DNA from: Planctomycetota bacterium
GTDB taxonomy: Bacteria; Planctomycetota; UBA1135
Reading direction: 5' to 3'
Assembly (NCBI GenBank): GCA_014382465.1
Contig: JACNJP010000315.1
Location: 1-6,968, forward strand
DNA: 6,968 nucleotides
The position numbers were made by a program, and so were the translations under genes. A model generated the notes under the pieces. It saw only the letters and a list, made by a program, of their open reading frames with translations. It did no database searches and was not told where the DNA came from. This document shows, piece after piece, positions 1 through 6,145 of the stretch (position 1 is the stretch's first letter; every line of letters starts with the position of its first letter).

Positions 1-2
1 CC

Positions 3-1122
3 CGGAGCGACACCCACGGCCTCGGCCCCACGCTCTACTTCGCCATCACCGGAGAACTGCCGAGGACCATCCGCGAGAGCCGCATCCCGACGGAGTATCG
101 GCCCACCCTCCTCCGGTGCCTCGAGGAGCGCTCGGAGGACCGCTACTTCTCCGTGGACGACTTTCTCTACGATTGGCGGGCGGCTGACCAGAGTGGGCCG
201 CAGCGACGGGCCGATTCTGGCCCCGCCGCCGCCACGTGCCATTCCTGCCCGGAGTGCCAGGTCACCAACCCGGAGGACCGGCGCTTCTGCTCCTCCTGTG
301 GGGCGGATCTCTTCCAAGCGTGCCAGAATTGCGAGCGACCGGAGCGCGCCGGAGTCCGTTTCTGCGGAGCCTGTGGTCTCGACCTCCCGGCCGGGCGGGA
401 AGCCGACCGGTTGCTGGGGGAAGCGAGGCAACTGCTCCAAGCAGGGCGATTCGAGGAGGCCCTTGCGCTCGCGGAACAGGCCTCGGCCGCCTGCTCGAGT
501 CGGGAGGATGTGGCGGCGGTGCTTTCGAAAGCGCAAGCGCAGTTCGACTTCATCCGCGCCGCGCGGGACACCGCCTTGGAAGCGGAGGGCAGAGGGGACC
601 TCGAGGAGGCGGCAACCCAGTGGCGCCGGCTCCTAGAGGTCCTGCCGGATCACGACGAAGCCAGGCAGGCCTTGGAGAGCCTGCCTGCCAGGCGGGAGAC
701 CCTGGCCGTGGCCAAGGCCAGGCGAGAGGTCGAAAAGTCCGTCCGATCTGGGCAGGCCACGATGGTCTGGGACCACCTCTCCTCCTTGAGCGTGCTCGAC
801 TCCGCCCTGGCCGCCGAAATGCGGCCGGAGGTGGAGGAACTCGCGGCGAAGGAGCGGGAACGGTTGACGAAGAAATTCGACCAGCACCTCGAGGCCGGCC
901 GCTGGGGCCTCGCCGAGGAAACCCTGAGCCGGATCACTACGGTCCTCGGGCCGCTCGCCTCTGAAGTCCGCCACTCCCTCAAGAATGAAGTTGGAGGCGG
1001 CCAGGAGGCAAAAGCGAAACCTGTTGAACCTGCTCATGGCCATCTGCCTGCTCGTCCTGCCGATCGCCTGGGTCTGGCTGGTCCATGTCCTGACCAGGCT
1101 CGGCTGGTTTGGAAAGGAATGA
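3..1122 (+). CDS. Ser/Thr protein kinase, C-terminal part, with double zinc ribbon, TPR-like repeats and membrane anchor (5' partial, apparent frameshift)
   Basis: This is the 3' end of a Hanks-type kinase gene whose start lies outside the window. Counting from the codon at 3, residues 1-59 match kinase subdomains IX-XI: RSD, GLGPTLYFAITGELP, then a conserved Arg in LLRCLEE...DRY. The second kinase of this window has the near-identical stretch RSDIYGLGATLYFA. A double zinc ribbon follows (Cys 82/85/96/99 and 107/110/121/124). Residues about 130-328 are helical and TPR-like, for example GRGDLEEAATQWRRLLEVLP. Around base 981-988 the coding frame appears to move by +1. In the new frame a basic RRQKR and a hydrophobic helix follow, ending at a TGA at 1120-1122. 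The protein would phosphorylate Ser/Thr from the cytoplasmic face, anchored by its C-terminus. Catalytic residues are not visible because the N-terminal part is missing. Kinase identity is secure; the frame-corrected end is likely. Confidence 0.8.
981..1122 (+). other. Apparent +1 frame change followed by a C-terminal transmembrane tail
   Basis: Up to codon AAG at 981-983 the kinase frame has strongly G/C-rich third positions. Past that point the same frame turns T- and A-rich at third positions and gives a low-complexity Gly/Pro/Ala peptide. The frame starting with ATG at 985 instead has almost exclusively G/C third positions. It reads MKLEAARRQKRNLLNLL, then a long hydrophobic segment (MAICLLVLPIAWVWLVHVL), then TRLGWFGKE and a stop. 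Removing one A from the sequence AAGAATGAAG would join the two frames as SLK-MKLEAARRQK. Options are an assembly or sequencing error, a true inactivating indel, programmed +1 frameshifting, or a separate 45-residue membrane protein starting at 985. I favour a single-base indel, because the kinase frame otherwise has no stop before the next gene. Basic residues before the helix predict N-terminus inside. Confidence 0.7.
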
Positions 1123-1162
1123 CGGAAGGTGGGTGCTCTCTCTCCCAGCACGTCCTCCCCCC

Positions 1163-1194
1163 GGGAGTTCGGATTCCTGGGATCCGCTCCCTTT
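1163..1194 (+). terminator. Terminator-like hairpin after the first kinase gene
   Basis: GGGAG (1163-1167), a two-base TT bulge and CGGAT (1170-1174) pair with ATCCG (1182-1186) and CTCCC (1187-1191) around a seven-base loop. The result is a ten-pair stem, followed directly by TTT. It lies 41 bases beyond the frame-corrected kinase stop and upstream of the proposed sigma-54 promoter, where a transcript end would be expected. The T tract is short, so it may be a weak intrinsic terminator, or a protein- or RNA-level structure instead. Confidence 0.45.
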
Positions 1195-1208
1195 CCACGC
1201 GCCTGACA

Positions 1209-1223
1209 TGGCATGATGTTTGC
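1209..1223 (+). promoter_or_regulatory. Candidate sigma-54 (RpoN) -24/-12 promoter
   Basis: TGGCAT, five bases, then TTGC matches the RpoN consensus TGGCAC-N5-TTGC at all but one position, with the invariant GG (1210-1211) and GC (1222-1223) at the required spacing. Transcription would start around 1235, giving a leader of about 22 bases before the ATG at 1257. It sits in the only sizeable intergenic gap of the window, directly upstream of a four-gene run. Sigma-54 promoters need an activator ATPase. I could not identify an activator site, and the gene for such an activator is not in this window. Confidence 0.55.
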
Positions 1224-1256
1224 CCCGCTCCTTCCGTGATCCCTGCCCCCCGCATC

Positions 1257-3374
1257 ATGCGAAGCATCGTCCTCCCGCTCCTCCTCGCCGGCTGTGTATC
1301 CGCCCCGCTGGGCTCCGATTTCGAGCACGCCCGGGACCTCGCCGCCCGCGGCCACTTCGACGCCGCCTGCGATTTCGCCGAACCCTTGCTGGCAGAGGCC
1401 CCCGTGTCGGACGAGCTGAGGGAGGCCTGCGGCTGGGCCCTCCAGGCCGACCGCCTTCAGGATGCGCTTCACTGGGGCACCGTCCTGCTTCGGCAAGAGC
1501 CGGGTGACCTGGACGGCCACGCCGCCCGCGGCATCGCCCTCCTCGAACTCGGCCGTCCGGCCGACGCCCTGGCGGATCTCGAGTCGGCTCATCGGGCCGG
1601 CCCGGCCCGCCCGCGGGTCCAGCGTGGATTGGGCATGGCGCTGTTCCAGGTCGAGCGGGAGCCCGGGCGGGCCCAAGCCCTGCTCGTTCTCTCCGGCGCC
1701 CGGGATGGGGCTGCCGCCCAGGCGCTGCGGAAGCTCGACGCCGACCTCCACCCTGAACCCGGTCCCGAAGCCTGGACCCAGGCCGCGGCCCTTTCCCGCA
1801 GCGCAGTCTGCCTGGTGCTCGAGCGGGAACTCGGCCTGTCCGAGTTCCTGGCCCGCTACCAAGCCGAGCCCGGCCTGTCTGGCGACCCGGGTCGGAGGCA
1901 GGACCGGCAGGACGAGGCCGACCGCCTGATCGACCTCCCGGCCGACGAGGCCGAGGCCCGCATCCTGGCGCGCTTCGTCTCCGTCGGCCTGGTCGCCCCG
2001 GACTCGCGTCGTTTCCGGCCCGACCAGGGCATGGAGCGGGGCGCCTTTGCCTGGATCGTGGCCGAGTTGGACCGACAGGTCGGCGCCGGCGCCGATCCGG
2101 ACTTGGGGTCCACCGATGACACCTCCTCCTTCTCCGACCTGAGCGCGCGCCACTCGGACTACCGTGCCGCGCGGCTGGCCACCACCCTCGGCGCGATGCG
2201 GGCGGACGGCGCCCGGCGCTTCCGCCCATCCGCGCCCCTGTCGGGAGCGGACCTGGAGCAGGCCCTCGAGCCCCTGCGGGCCGTGCTCGGCCGCAGCACC
2301 TTCTTCGCCGGCCCGGGCGGGGAGTCCGGCGCGGTTCAGGCCGAGCGGGTCGAGCCGGCGGCTCCCGCCCAGCAGACCGCTCCGGAGCAGGAACCCGCCG
2401 CCGAGGCCACCGCCGCCCCGCAGGGATACCTCGGCGAGGCGGTCGGCCGCGACCGCGCCACCGCCACCGCCGCCGCCCGCCAGGACGCCATGGCCCGCGC
2501 GATCACCGAGCTTCACCGCGAGGAGGGTCTGGCCGCCCCGCTCGACGCCGCCGCGCGGCGGCTGGCCGAGCTTCAGGACTCCCTGGGCGGCTTCCTGACC
2601 ACGACCACGCTGGAGGAGAGCTGGGACGATCGGACCAGCCTGGCTCGCGTCCGGCTCGCCGTGGCGGCGGACCGCGCCGCCTTCCGCCGCGAGGCAGCCC
2701 GCGCGCTGCGGCTCGACGTTCAGGCCACGGGCATTCTGTCTGAAGCTCTCGCCGCCCGCTTCCGGGACCGCTTCGCCACCGCCGGCTTCGAGGTCGTGCT
2801 GTCCTCGGCCCGGGAGGCCGCCGATGCGCGGGTCGAGGTCTCCGGCCGGGCCGAGGAACTGCCGGGCGGGGAGGCCGGGTTCAAGGCCTGGCGGCCGGGC
2901 TTGGCGGTCCGTGTGCTGACCCACAGCCACCGTGACGCCGCCCGGGTCGTCCTGCTCGACCAGGTCTTCGGTTCCGAGGACGGCAAGGCTCTCTACGGCA
3001 CCGACGCGACCGAGACCGTGCGCCAGCCCGTCCTGGCTTGGGCGGCCGAGGCGGCCGATCTCGCCGCCACCCGGATCCTCGACGGCGTGGTCTCCGGCGC
3101 GCGGCGGACCCTGGTCGTCCAGGGGGCCACGCAGCGCTCCCTGGTCGCCGACCTGCTGGCCGCGATCGAGCGGCAGGGAGCGGCCGCCGGGGTCCTCGGA
3201 ACGAGCGAGCTGAGCTTCGAGGCGCCCTACGCTGAGTTCCAGCTTGCGCTCGACCGCCGCGGCGCCACCCGCCTCGGCGAGATCCTCACCACCCTCCAGC
3301 TCTCGGAAGGCCGCCGGGTCCGCGTGGTGCGCGCGGCCGGCGCGACCCTCCTGGTCCGCATCGAAGCCCGCTGA
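1257..3374 (+). CDS. Lipoprotein with TPR-like, SLH-like and LPP20/FlgT-like regions
   Basis: A 705-residue envelope protein of no family I can name with certainty. It starts with a short type II signal peptide (MRSIVLPLLLAGC; lipobox LAG-C, Cys13). Residue +2 is Val, not Asp, which fits outer-membrane sorting. Residues about 20-165 look like TPR repeats (ARDLAARGHFDAAC; GIALLELGRPADALADL). Residues 252-275 (FRPDQGMERGAFAWIV) and 292-340 (FSDL...RFRPSAPLSGADL) resemble S-layer-homology motifs. After an Ala/Pro/Glu/Gln-rich linker (about 350-388), residues 390-475 (YLGEAVGRDRATATAAARQDA) resemble the LPP20/FlgT N-terminal pattern. The rest alternates strands and helices, ending with a compact domain at 616-705. 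I chose ATG 1257 because the signal peptide begins there; a GTG at 1236 would add seven residues. No Shine-Dalgarno is visible. The frame is open upstream as far as the kinase gene, but third-position usage and the hairpin argue against a fusion. It is the first gene of the proposed operon. Confidence 0.8.
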   Translation: MRSIVLPLLLAGCVSAPLGSDFEHARDLAARGHFDAACDFAEPLLAEAPVSDELREACGWALQADRLQDALHWGTVLLRQEPGDLDGHAARGIALLELGRPADALADLESAHRAGPARPRVQRGLGMALFQVEREPGRAQALLVLSGARDGAAAQALRKLDADLHPEPGPEAWTQAAALSRSAVCLVLERELGLSEFLARYQAEPGLSGDPGRRQDRQDEADRLIDLPADEAEARILARFVSVGLVAPDSRRFRPDQGMERGAFAWIVAELDRQVGAGADPDLGSTDDTSSFSDLSARHSDYRAARLATTLGAMRADGARRFRPSAPLSGADLEQALEPLRAVLGRSTFFAGPGGESGAVQAERVEPAAPAQQTAPEQEPAAEATAAPQGYLGEAVGRDRATATAAARQDAMARAITELHREEGLAAPLDAAARRLAELQDSLGGFLTTTTLEESWDDRTSLARVRLAVAADRAAFRREAARALRLDVQATGILSEALAARFRDRFATAGFEVVLSSAREAADARVEVSGRAEELPGGEAGFKAWRPGLAVRVLTHSHRDAARVVLLDQVFGSEDGKALYGTDATETVRQPVLAWAAEAADLAATRILDGVVSGARRTLVVQGATQRSLVADLLAAIERQGAAAGVLGTSELSFEAPYAEFQLALDRRGATRLGEILTTLQLSEGRRVRVVRAAGATLLVRIEAR

Positions 3375-3376
3375 GG
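3373..3376 (+). promoter_or_regulatory. Ribosome binding site overlapping the upstream stop codon
   Basis: GAGG lies five bases before the ATG at 3382 and overlaps the TGA stop of the lipoprotein gene (3372-3374). This supports ATG 3382 over the upstream TTG at 3244 and suggests translational coupling between the two genes. Confidence 0.5.
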
Positions 3377-3381
3377 CCGCC

Positions 3382-4473
3382 ATGATCCTGCTCCTCGCCC
3401 CCCTTCTTCTGGCCGCGCCGCAGGCGGCGCCGGCGCCCCACCAACCGACGCTTCGGATCGTGCTGGTCGATCGCGCGGACGAGCTTGCCCTGGCCCTCGC
3501 CAGCAGCCTGCGTGAGAGCGGTGTGCTCGAGGGCCACAGCATCGAGGCCTTCGCCTTTCCGGGGGCGCTGGGAGACGTCGAGGGGGCGATGGGGGATCGT
3601 CTGGTCTCCTTCCTGCTGCGCGACCTTGGCCTGGAACGGATCGCCGAACGGCGCGAGCGGGAGGATTTGCTGGCCGACTGCTACCGCACGAGCGGCTTCG
3701 AGCAAGGCCTCTACGACCCGGAGAGCCTGAAGCGGCTCGGTGGCCAGTTCCGCGACAACGAGGCCGCCCTCGGAGTGCGCGTCTACACCGTCGAGGGGCC
3801 GGAGTCGCTCCAGGTCTACGCCCAGGCGGCGCTCTGGAACGTCGGCCGGGCGACCGAGGTCTGGAACGATCGGGCACGCATCGACGCGCCCTGGGTCGAG
3901 CCGCCGCCGCCGCCGGAGTCCTGGACCGCGAAGTGGCCGCAGGCCCTGATCGTCTTGGCTGCGCTGGTCGTGATGATCGCCATCTTCCGGCGCATGGACC
4001 GGACCGAGCAGATCCGCAAGGCCACCAAGCGGGGTGGCCAGGCGGTGGGGCGCAAGGAGCAGCGCGGGCGGGACCGGAACCTCCTTGAGGAAGGCGCGCG
4101 GCGCCTGGACGCGGCCGCCGACCGACTGTCCGATGGCATGGCCACCGCCCTCCACTCGGAGCGGGACTCGTGGTTCGATTCGGTGGAGCGGCTGCGCAAA
4201 CTGGCCAAAGCCTTGGCCGCGGCTCCGACCGGGTCGGTTCGCGGCGCGGTCGAGGAGGCCAGGGACCCGGTGCGCGCCGCGCTCAAGGGCCTGGCCGACC
4301 AGGACGAGCGCATGCTCGGGTTGGTCGAAGAGACTGAGGGAGCTGCCGGCGCCATCGCTCGGCTCCCCCAAGGGGCAACGGCCGCGACTATGCTGAAGAG
4401 GTTGGATGCACTCGCCGAGGGCGTTCAGCGGCGCCTCGGTGAGCGAAGCGACCTGATCAAGACCCTGAATTAG
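3382..4473 (+). CDS. Single-pass membrane protein with CsgG/FlgO-like extracytoplasmic domain and cytoplasmic helical domain
   Basis: A 363-residue protein. Residues 1-16 form a signal peptide (MILLLAPLLLAAPQA). The extracytoplasmic domain (about 22-165) opens with a strand (TLRIVLVDRADELALAL). It then follows the CsgG/FlgO/TolB-like order: helix, an ERREREDLL segment, a G-x-D-type turn (GLYDPESLKRLGGQF), then strands ending in AALWNVGRATEVW. This assignment is by eye and moderate. A proline hinge (EPPPPPES, 173-180) precedes one membrane helix (about 185-202, ALIVLAALVVMIAIF), followed by basic FRRM, so the C-terminus is cytoplasmic. Residues 205-363 are charged and helical, probably coiled coil. 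Start ATG 3382 is favoured over TTG 3244 because it lies seven bases after the previous stop, has an upstream GAGG and leads straight into the signal peptide. Topology suits coupling envelope events to the cytoplasmic SPFH and kinase proteins. Confidence 0.75.
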   Translation: MILLLAPLLLAAPQAAPAPHQPTLRIVLVDRADELALALASSLRESGVLEGHSIEAFAFPGALGDVEGAMGDRLVSFLLRDLGLERIAERREREDLLADCYRTSGFEQGLYDPESLKRLGGQFRDNEAALGVRVYTVEGPESLQVYAQAALWNVGRATEVWNDRARIDAPWVEPPPPPESWTAKWPQALIVLAALVVMIAIFRRMDRTEQIRKATKRGGQAVGRKEQRGRDRNLLEEGARRLDAAADRLSDGMATALHSERDSWFDSVERLRKLAKALAAAPTGSVRGAVEEARDPVRAALKGLADQDERMLGLVEETEGAAGAIARLPQGATAATMLKRLDALAEGVQRRLGERSDLIKTLN

Positions 4474-4478
4474 AAACT

Positions 4479-4482
4479 GGAG
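4479..4482 (+). promoter_or_regulatory. Possible ribosome binding site of the SPFH gene
   Basis: GGAG lies in the 20-base gap before ATG 4494, with a rather long spacing of 11 bases. It is the only purine-rich candidate there, so the assignment is weak. Confidence 0.3.
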
Positions 4483-4493
4483 ATCTAGACCCC

Positions 4494-6125
4494 ATGCTTT
4501 TCCTGAAGCGTTGCATCGAATGCCGGAAGAAGTTGGAGCCCGGCGCCAACTTCTGCTCCTGCGGGTCTCCGGTCCAAGACTTCCGGCGGACCTGCAACCA
4601 CTGCCACCGCATCGTCCCCTTCGAAGGGGAGGCTTGCGGGCACTGCGGCGCTCGGCTGGAGGAGATTGATGCGCGATTCGTCCTGGTCCGCTGGTCGCGG
4701 CGCGGTGGAGAGTTCGCGAGGCGCATCGAGATCGCCGAGTTCTCGGAAGGCGGGGATCTCACCTCGGATCCGCGCGATGCGCTGCAGGGTGCCCTGAACG
4801 GAGGCGTAGTCGTCGATCAGGGGACGCGTGCCCTGCTGCTGGTGGATGGCCGGGTGGCGGAGGACCTCGGGCCGGGGTGGACCTCGACGACGAATGACGC
4901 CCTCTCGGCGTACGCTGGCGACCAATACATCCACACCCTGACCGTGATCGCGGTCGATGCCGGGGACACCGAGCTGAGCTGGTCCTTCCCTGCTGGCGGC
5001 CAGGCGGAGCGTGCCGGATCCCTCGGGGTCTCGACCCAGGACGGTTTCCTTGTGGGTTTCCATGTCCAGCTCGCCGTGTCCCTGCGGGACGCCGCCGCGC
5101 TGGCGACGAACCTCCTCAAGGACGCGAATTCACTGACCCCGGGGCAGCTCAGCGCCTGGCTGCGCGGTCCGCTCGAGGCCGTCGTGAGGGACTTCATCCA
5201 GTCCAGCCTCGCGAAGGACCTGGTGAGGCTCGACGCCGGCGCGAGGAGTCGGCTCGAGACTTCGCTCCGTGAGGGCCTCGGCCGGGCCCTGGGGGTGGTG
5301 GGCCTCGGCTTCGACGGTCTCCGCGGATTCGAGATCGAGAGCGAACGGCTTGGCGAGATCCAGGCCGGCGAAGAGGGCCTCGCTGCGAACAAGGAGAAAG
5401 CCCGTCAAGCAGAGGCGGGGTTGGATGATCTCGGCAAGCTCCAGAAGGCTCTGGCTGCGGAGCACCGGATCAGCGACGAAACGCTGTTCGAGATCGAGAA
5501 GTCCAAACTCCTCACCGAAGCACAGGTCGCCGAGATTCGGCGTTGTCTGGAGGATGAGAAGTCCGGATGGATCCGGGCCAACGAGATCATCCAAAAGGAG
5601 CATGAGGTCAAGCTCCGGGCACTCGCGGCGGACGCTGATCTGAGGGAATTCGTCGATCTCGAGAAGGCGAGGATCGACATCGATGAACTCCGGGCGACGA
5701 ACGCAGAAGATCGTGAGCGGAGAAAGCGGGAGCACGAAACAGAAATATCGATCAAGCTCCTCGAGGCCAAACAGCGAGGGAAGCGCGAACTGCTGAGCCA
5801 GATGAGTGGGACGGAGGACCCCGAACTCGTCCTCGCACTGTTGTCGTCCGTCAGCCCGGATGCCGCGGAAGCCTTGAAGGCTCGCTACCAAAGCGCCAGC
5901 GCTGAACAGCAAGTCGAGCTGCTGAAGGAGGGGATCCGGCTTGCCAAGGCCGGGCAGCACGAGGAATTAGAGAGGATGGCTGGCCTGCACAAGGACTCCA
6001 TGCGCGACATGGCGGATGTGGCCGCCGCCAAGGCCACCACCAACTTGGTCCCGTGTCCGCATTGTCGAACCAATGTTCCCCTCGAGGTCGCGGAGTGCCC
6101 GGCCTGTCGTTCCGCATTGAAGTAG
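4494..6125 (+). CDS. SPFH/band-7-like protein with two N-terminal and one C-terminal zinc ribbons
   Basis: A 543-residue, probably cytoplasmic scaffold. The N-terminus has two zinc ribbons: Cys7/Cys10 with Cys21/Cys23, and Cys34/Cys37 with Cys48/Cys51. The first ends in C-x-C, not C-x-x-C, as if one residue were lost. Residues about 75-285 fit the SPFH fold of the YdjI or 'virion core protein-like' branch: GGVVVDQGTRALLLVDGRV, then GPGWT, then a strand-rich core (DGFLVGFHVQLAVSLRDA) and a helical FIQSSLAKDL region. Residues about 285-435 are a long charged coiled coil, then a helical region to about 510. A last ribbon has Cys521/524/535/538 (CPHC...CPAC). There is no signal peptide or membrane helix. 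SPFH proteins form oligomers at membranes, and terminal ribbons usually recruit partners or nucleic acid. ATG 4494 is the first available start, 20 bases after the preceding gene. Codon choice in the coiled-coil half is less GC-biased than in the lipoprotein gene. Confidence 0.85.
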   Translation: MLFLKRCIECRKKLEPGANFCSCGSPVQDFRRTCNHCHRIVPFEGEACGHCGARLEEIDARFVLVRWSRRGGEFARRIEIAEFSEGGDLTSDPRDALQGALNGGVVVDQGTRALLLVDGRVAEDLGPGWTSTTNDALSAYAGDQYIHTLTVIAVDAGDTELSWSFPAGGQAERAGSLGVSTQDGFLVGFHVQLAVSLRDAAALATNLLKDANSLTPGQLSAWLRGPLEAVVRDFIQSSLAKDLVRLDAGARSRLETSLREGLGRALGVVGLGFDGLRGFEIESERLGEIQAGEEGLAANKEKARQAEAGLDDLGKLQKALAAEHRISDETLFEIEKSKLLTEAQVAEIRRCLEDEKSGWIRANEIIQKEHEVKLRALAADADLREFVDLEKARIDIDELRATNAEDRERRKREHETEISIKLLEAKQRGKRELLSQMSGTEDPELVLALLSSVSPDAAEALKARYQSASAEQQVELLKEGIRLAKAGQHEELERMAGLHKDSMRDMADVAAAKATTNLVPCPHCRTNVPLEVAECPACRSALK

Positions 6126-6145
6126 AGGCGGATCTCGTCCCCTAA

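Noticed and set aside
662..687. Perfect nine-base inverted repeat (CAGGCAGGC / GCCTGCCTG) with an eight-base loop.
   Set aside because: It lies within well-supported kinase coding sequence in a region rich in Ala, Arg and Leu codons. There is no T tract or second copy, so it is probably incidental.
1133..1151. Small hairpin GTGCT / AGCAC just after the kinase stop.
   Set aside because: Only five pairs with a nine-base loop and no T tract. The stronger hairpin at 1163-1194 is the better terminator candidate.
153..3374. One continuous 1073-residue frame joining the kinase tail to the lipoprotein.
   Set aside because: It would bury a lipoprotein signal peptide and lipobox inside a protein. Third-position base use collapses between about 985 and 1256, and that stretch contains a hairpin and a promoter-like element. 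The absence of stops is expected by chance in such GC-rich DNA.
3244..3381. Upstream extension of the membrane protein to a TTG at 3244.
   Set aside because: It overlaps the lipoprotein gene by more than 100 bases and would place the hydrophobic signal peptide internally. ATG 3382 has a well-placed GAGG.
633..3542. A 969-codon minus-strand open frame.
   Set aside because: It is a shadow of the lipoprotein and kinase genes. It spans two genes and the intergenic region, its product is low-complexity Gly/Arg/Ala-rich, and it has no recognisable domain.
3900..3915. Short run of CCG triplets.
   Set aside because: It encodes the proline hinge before the membrane helix and is too short to call a meaningful tandem repeat.
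5130..5960. Minus-strand open frame opposite the SPFH gene.
   Set aside because: It mirrors the codon structure of a well-supported plus-strand gene. Its Leu/Glu-rich composition is what reverse-complemented coiled-coil codons give.
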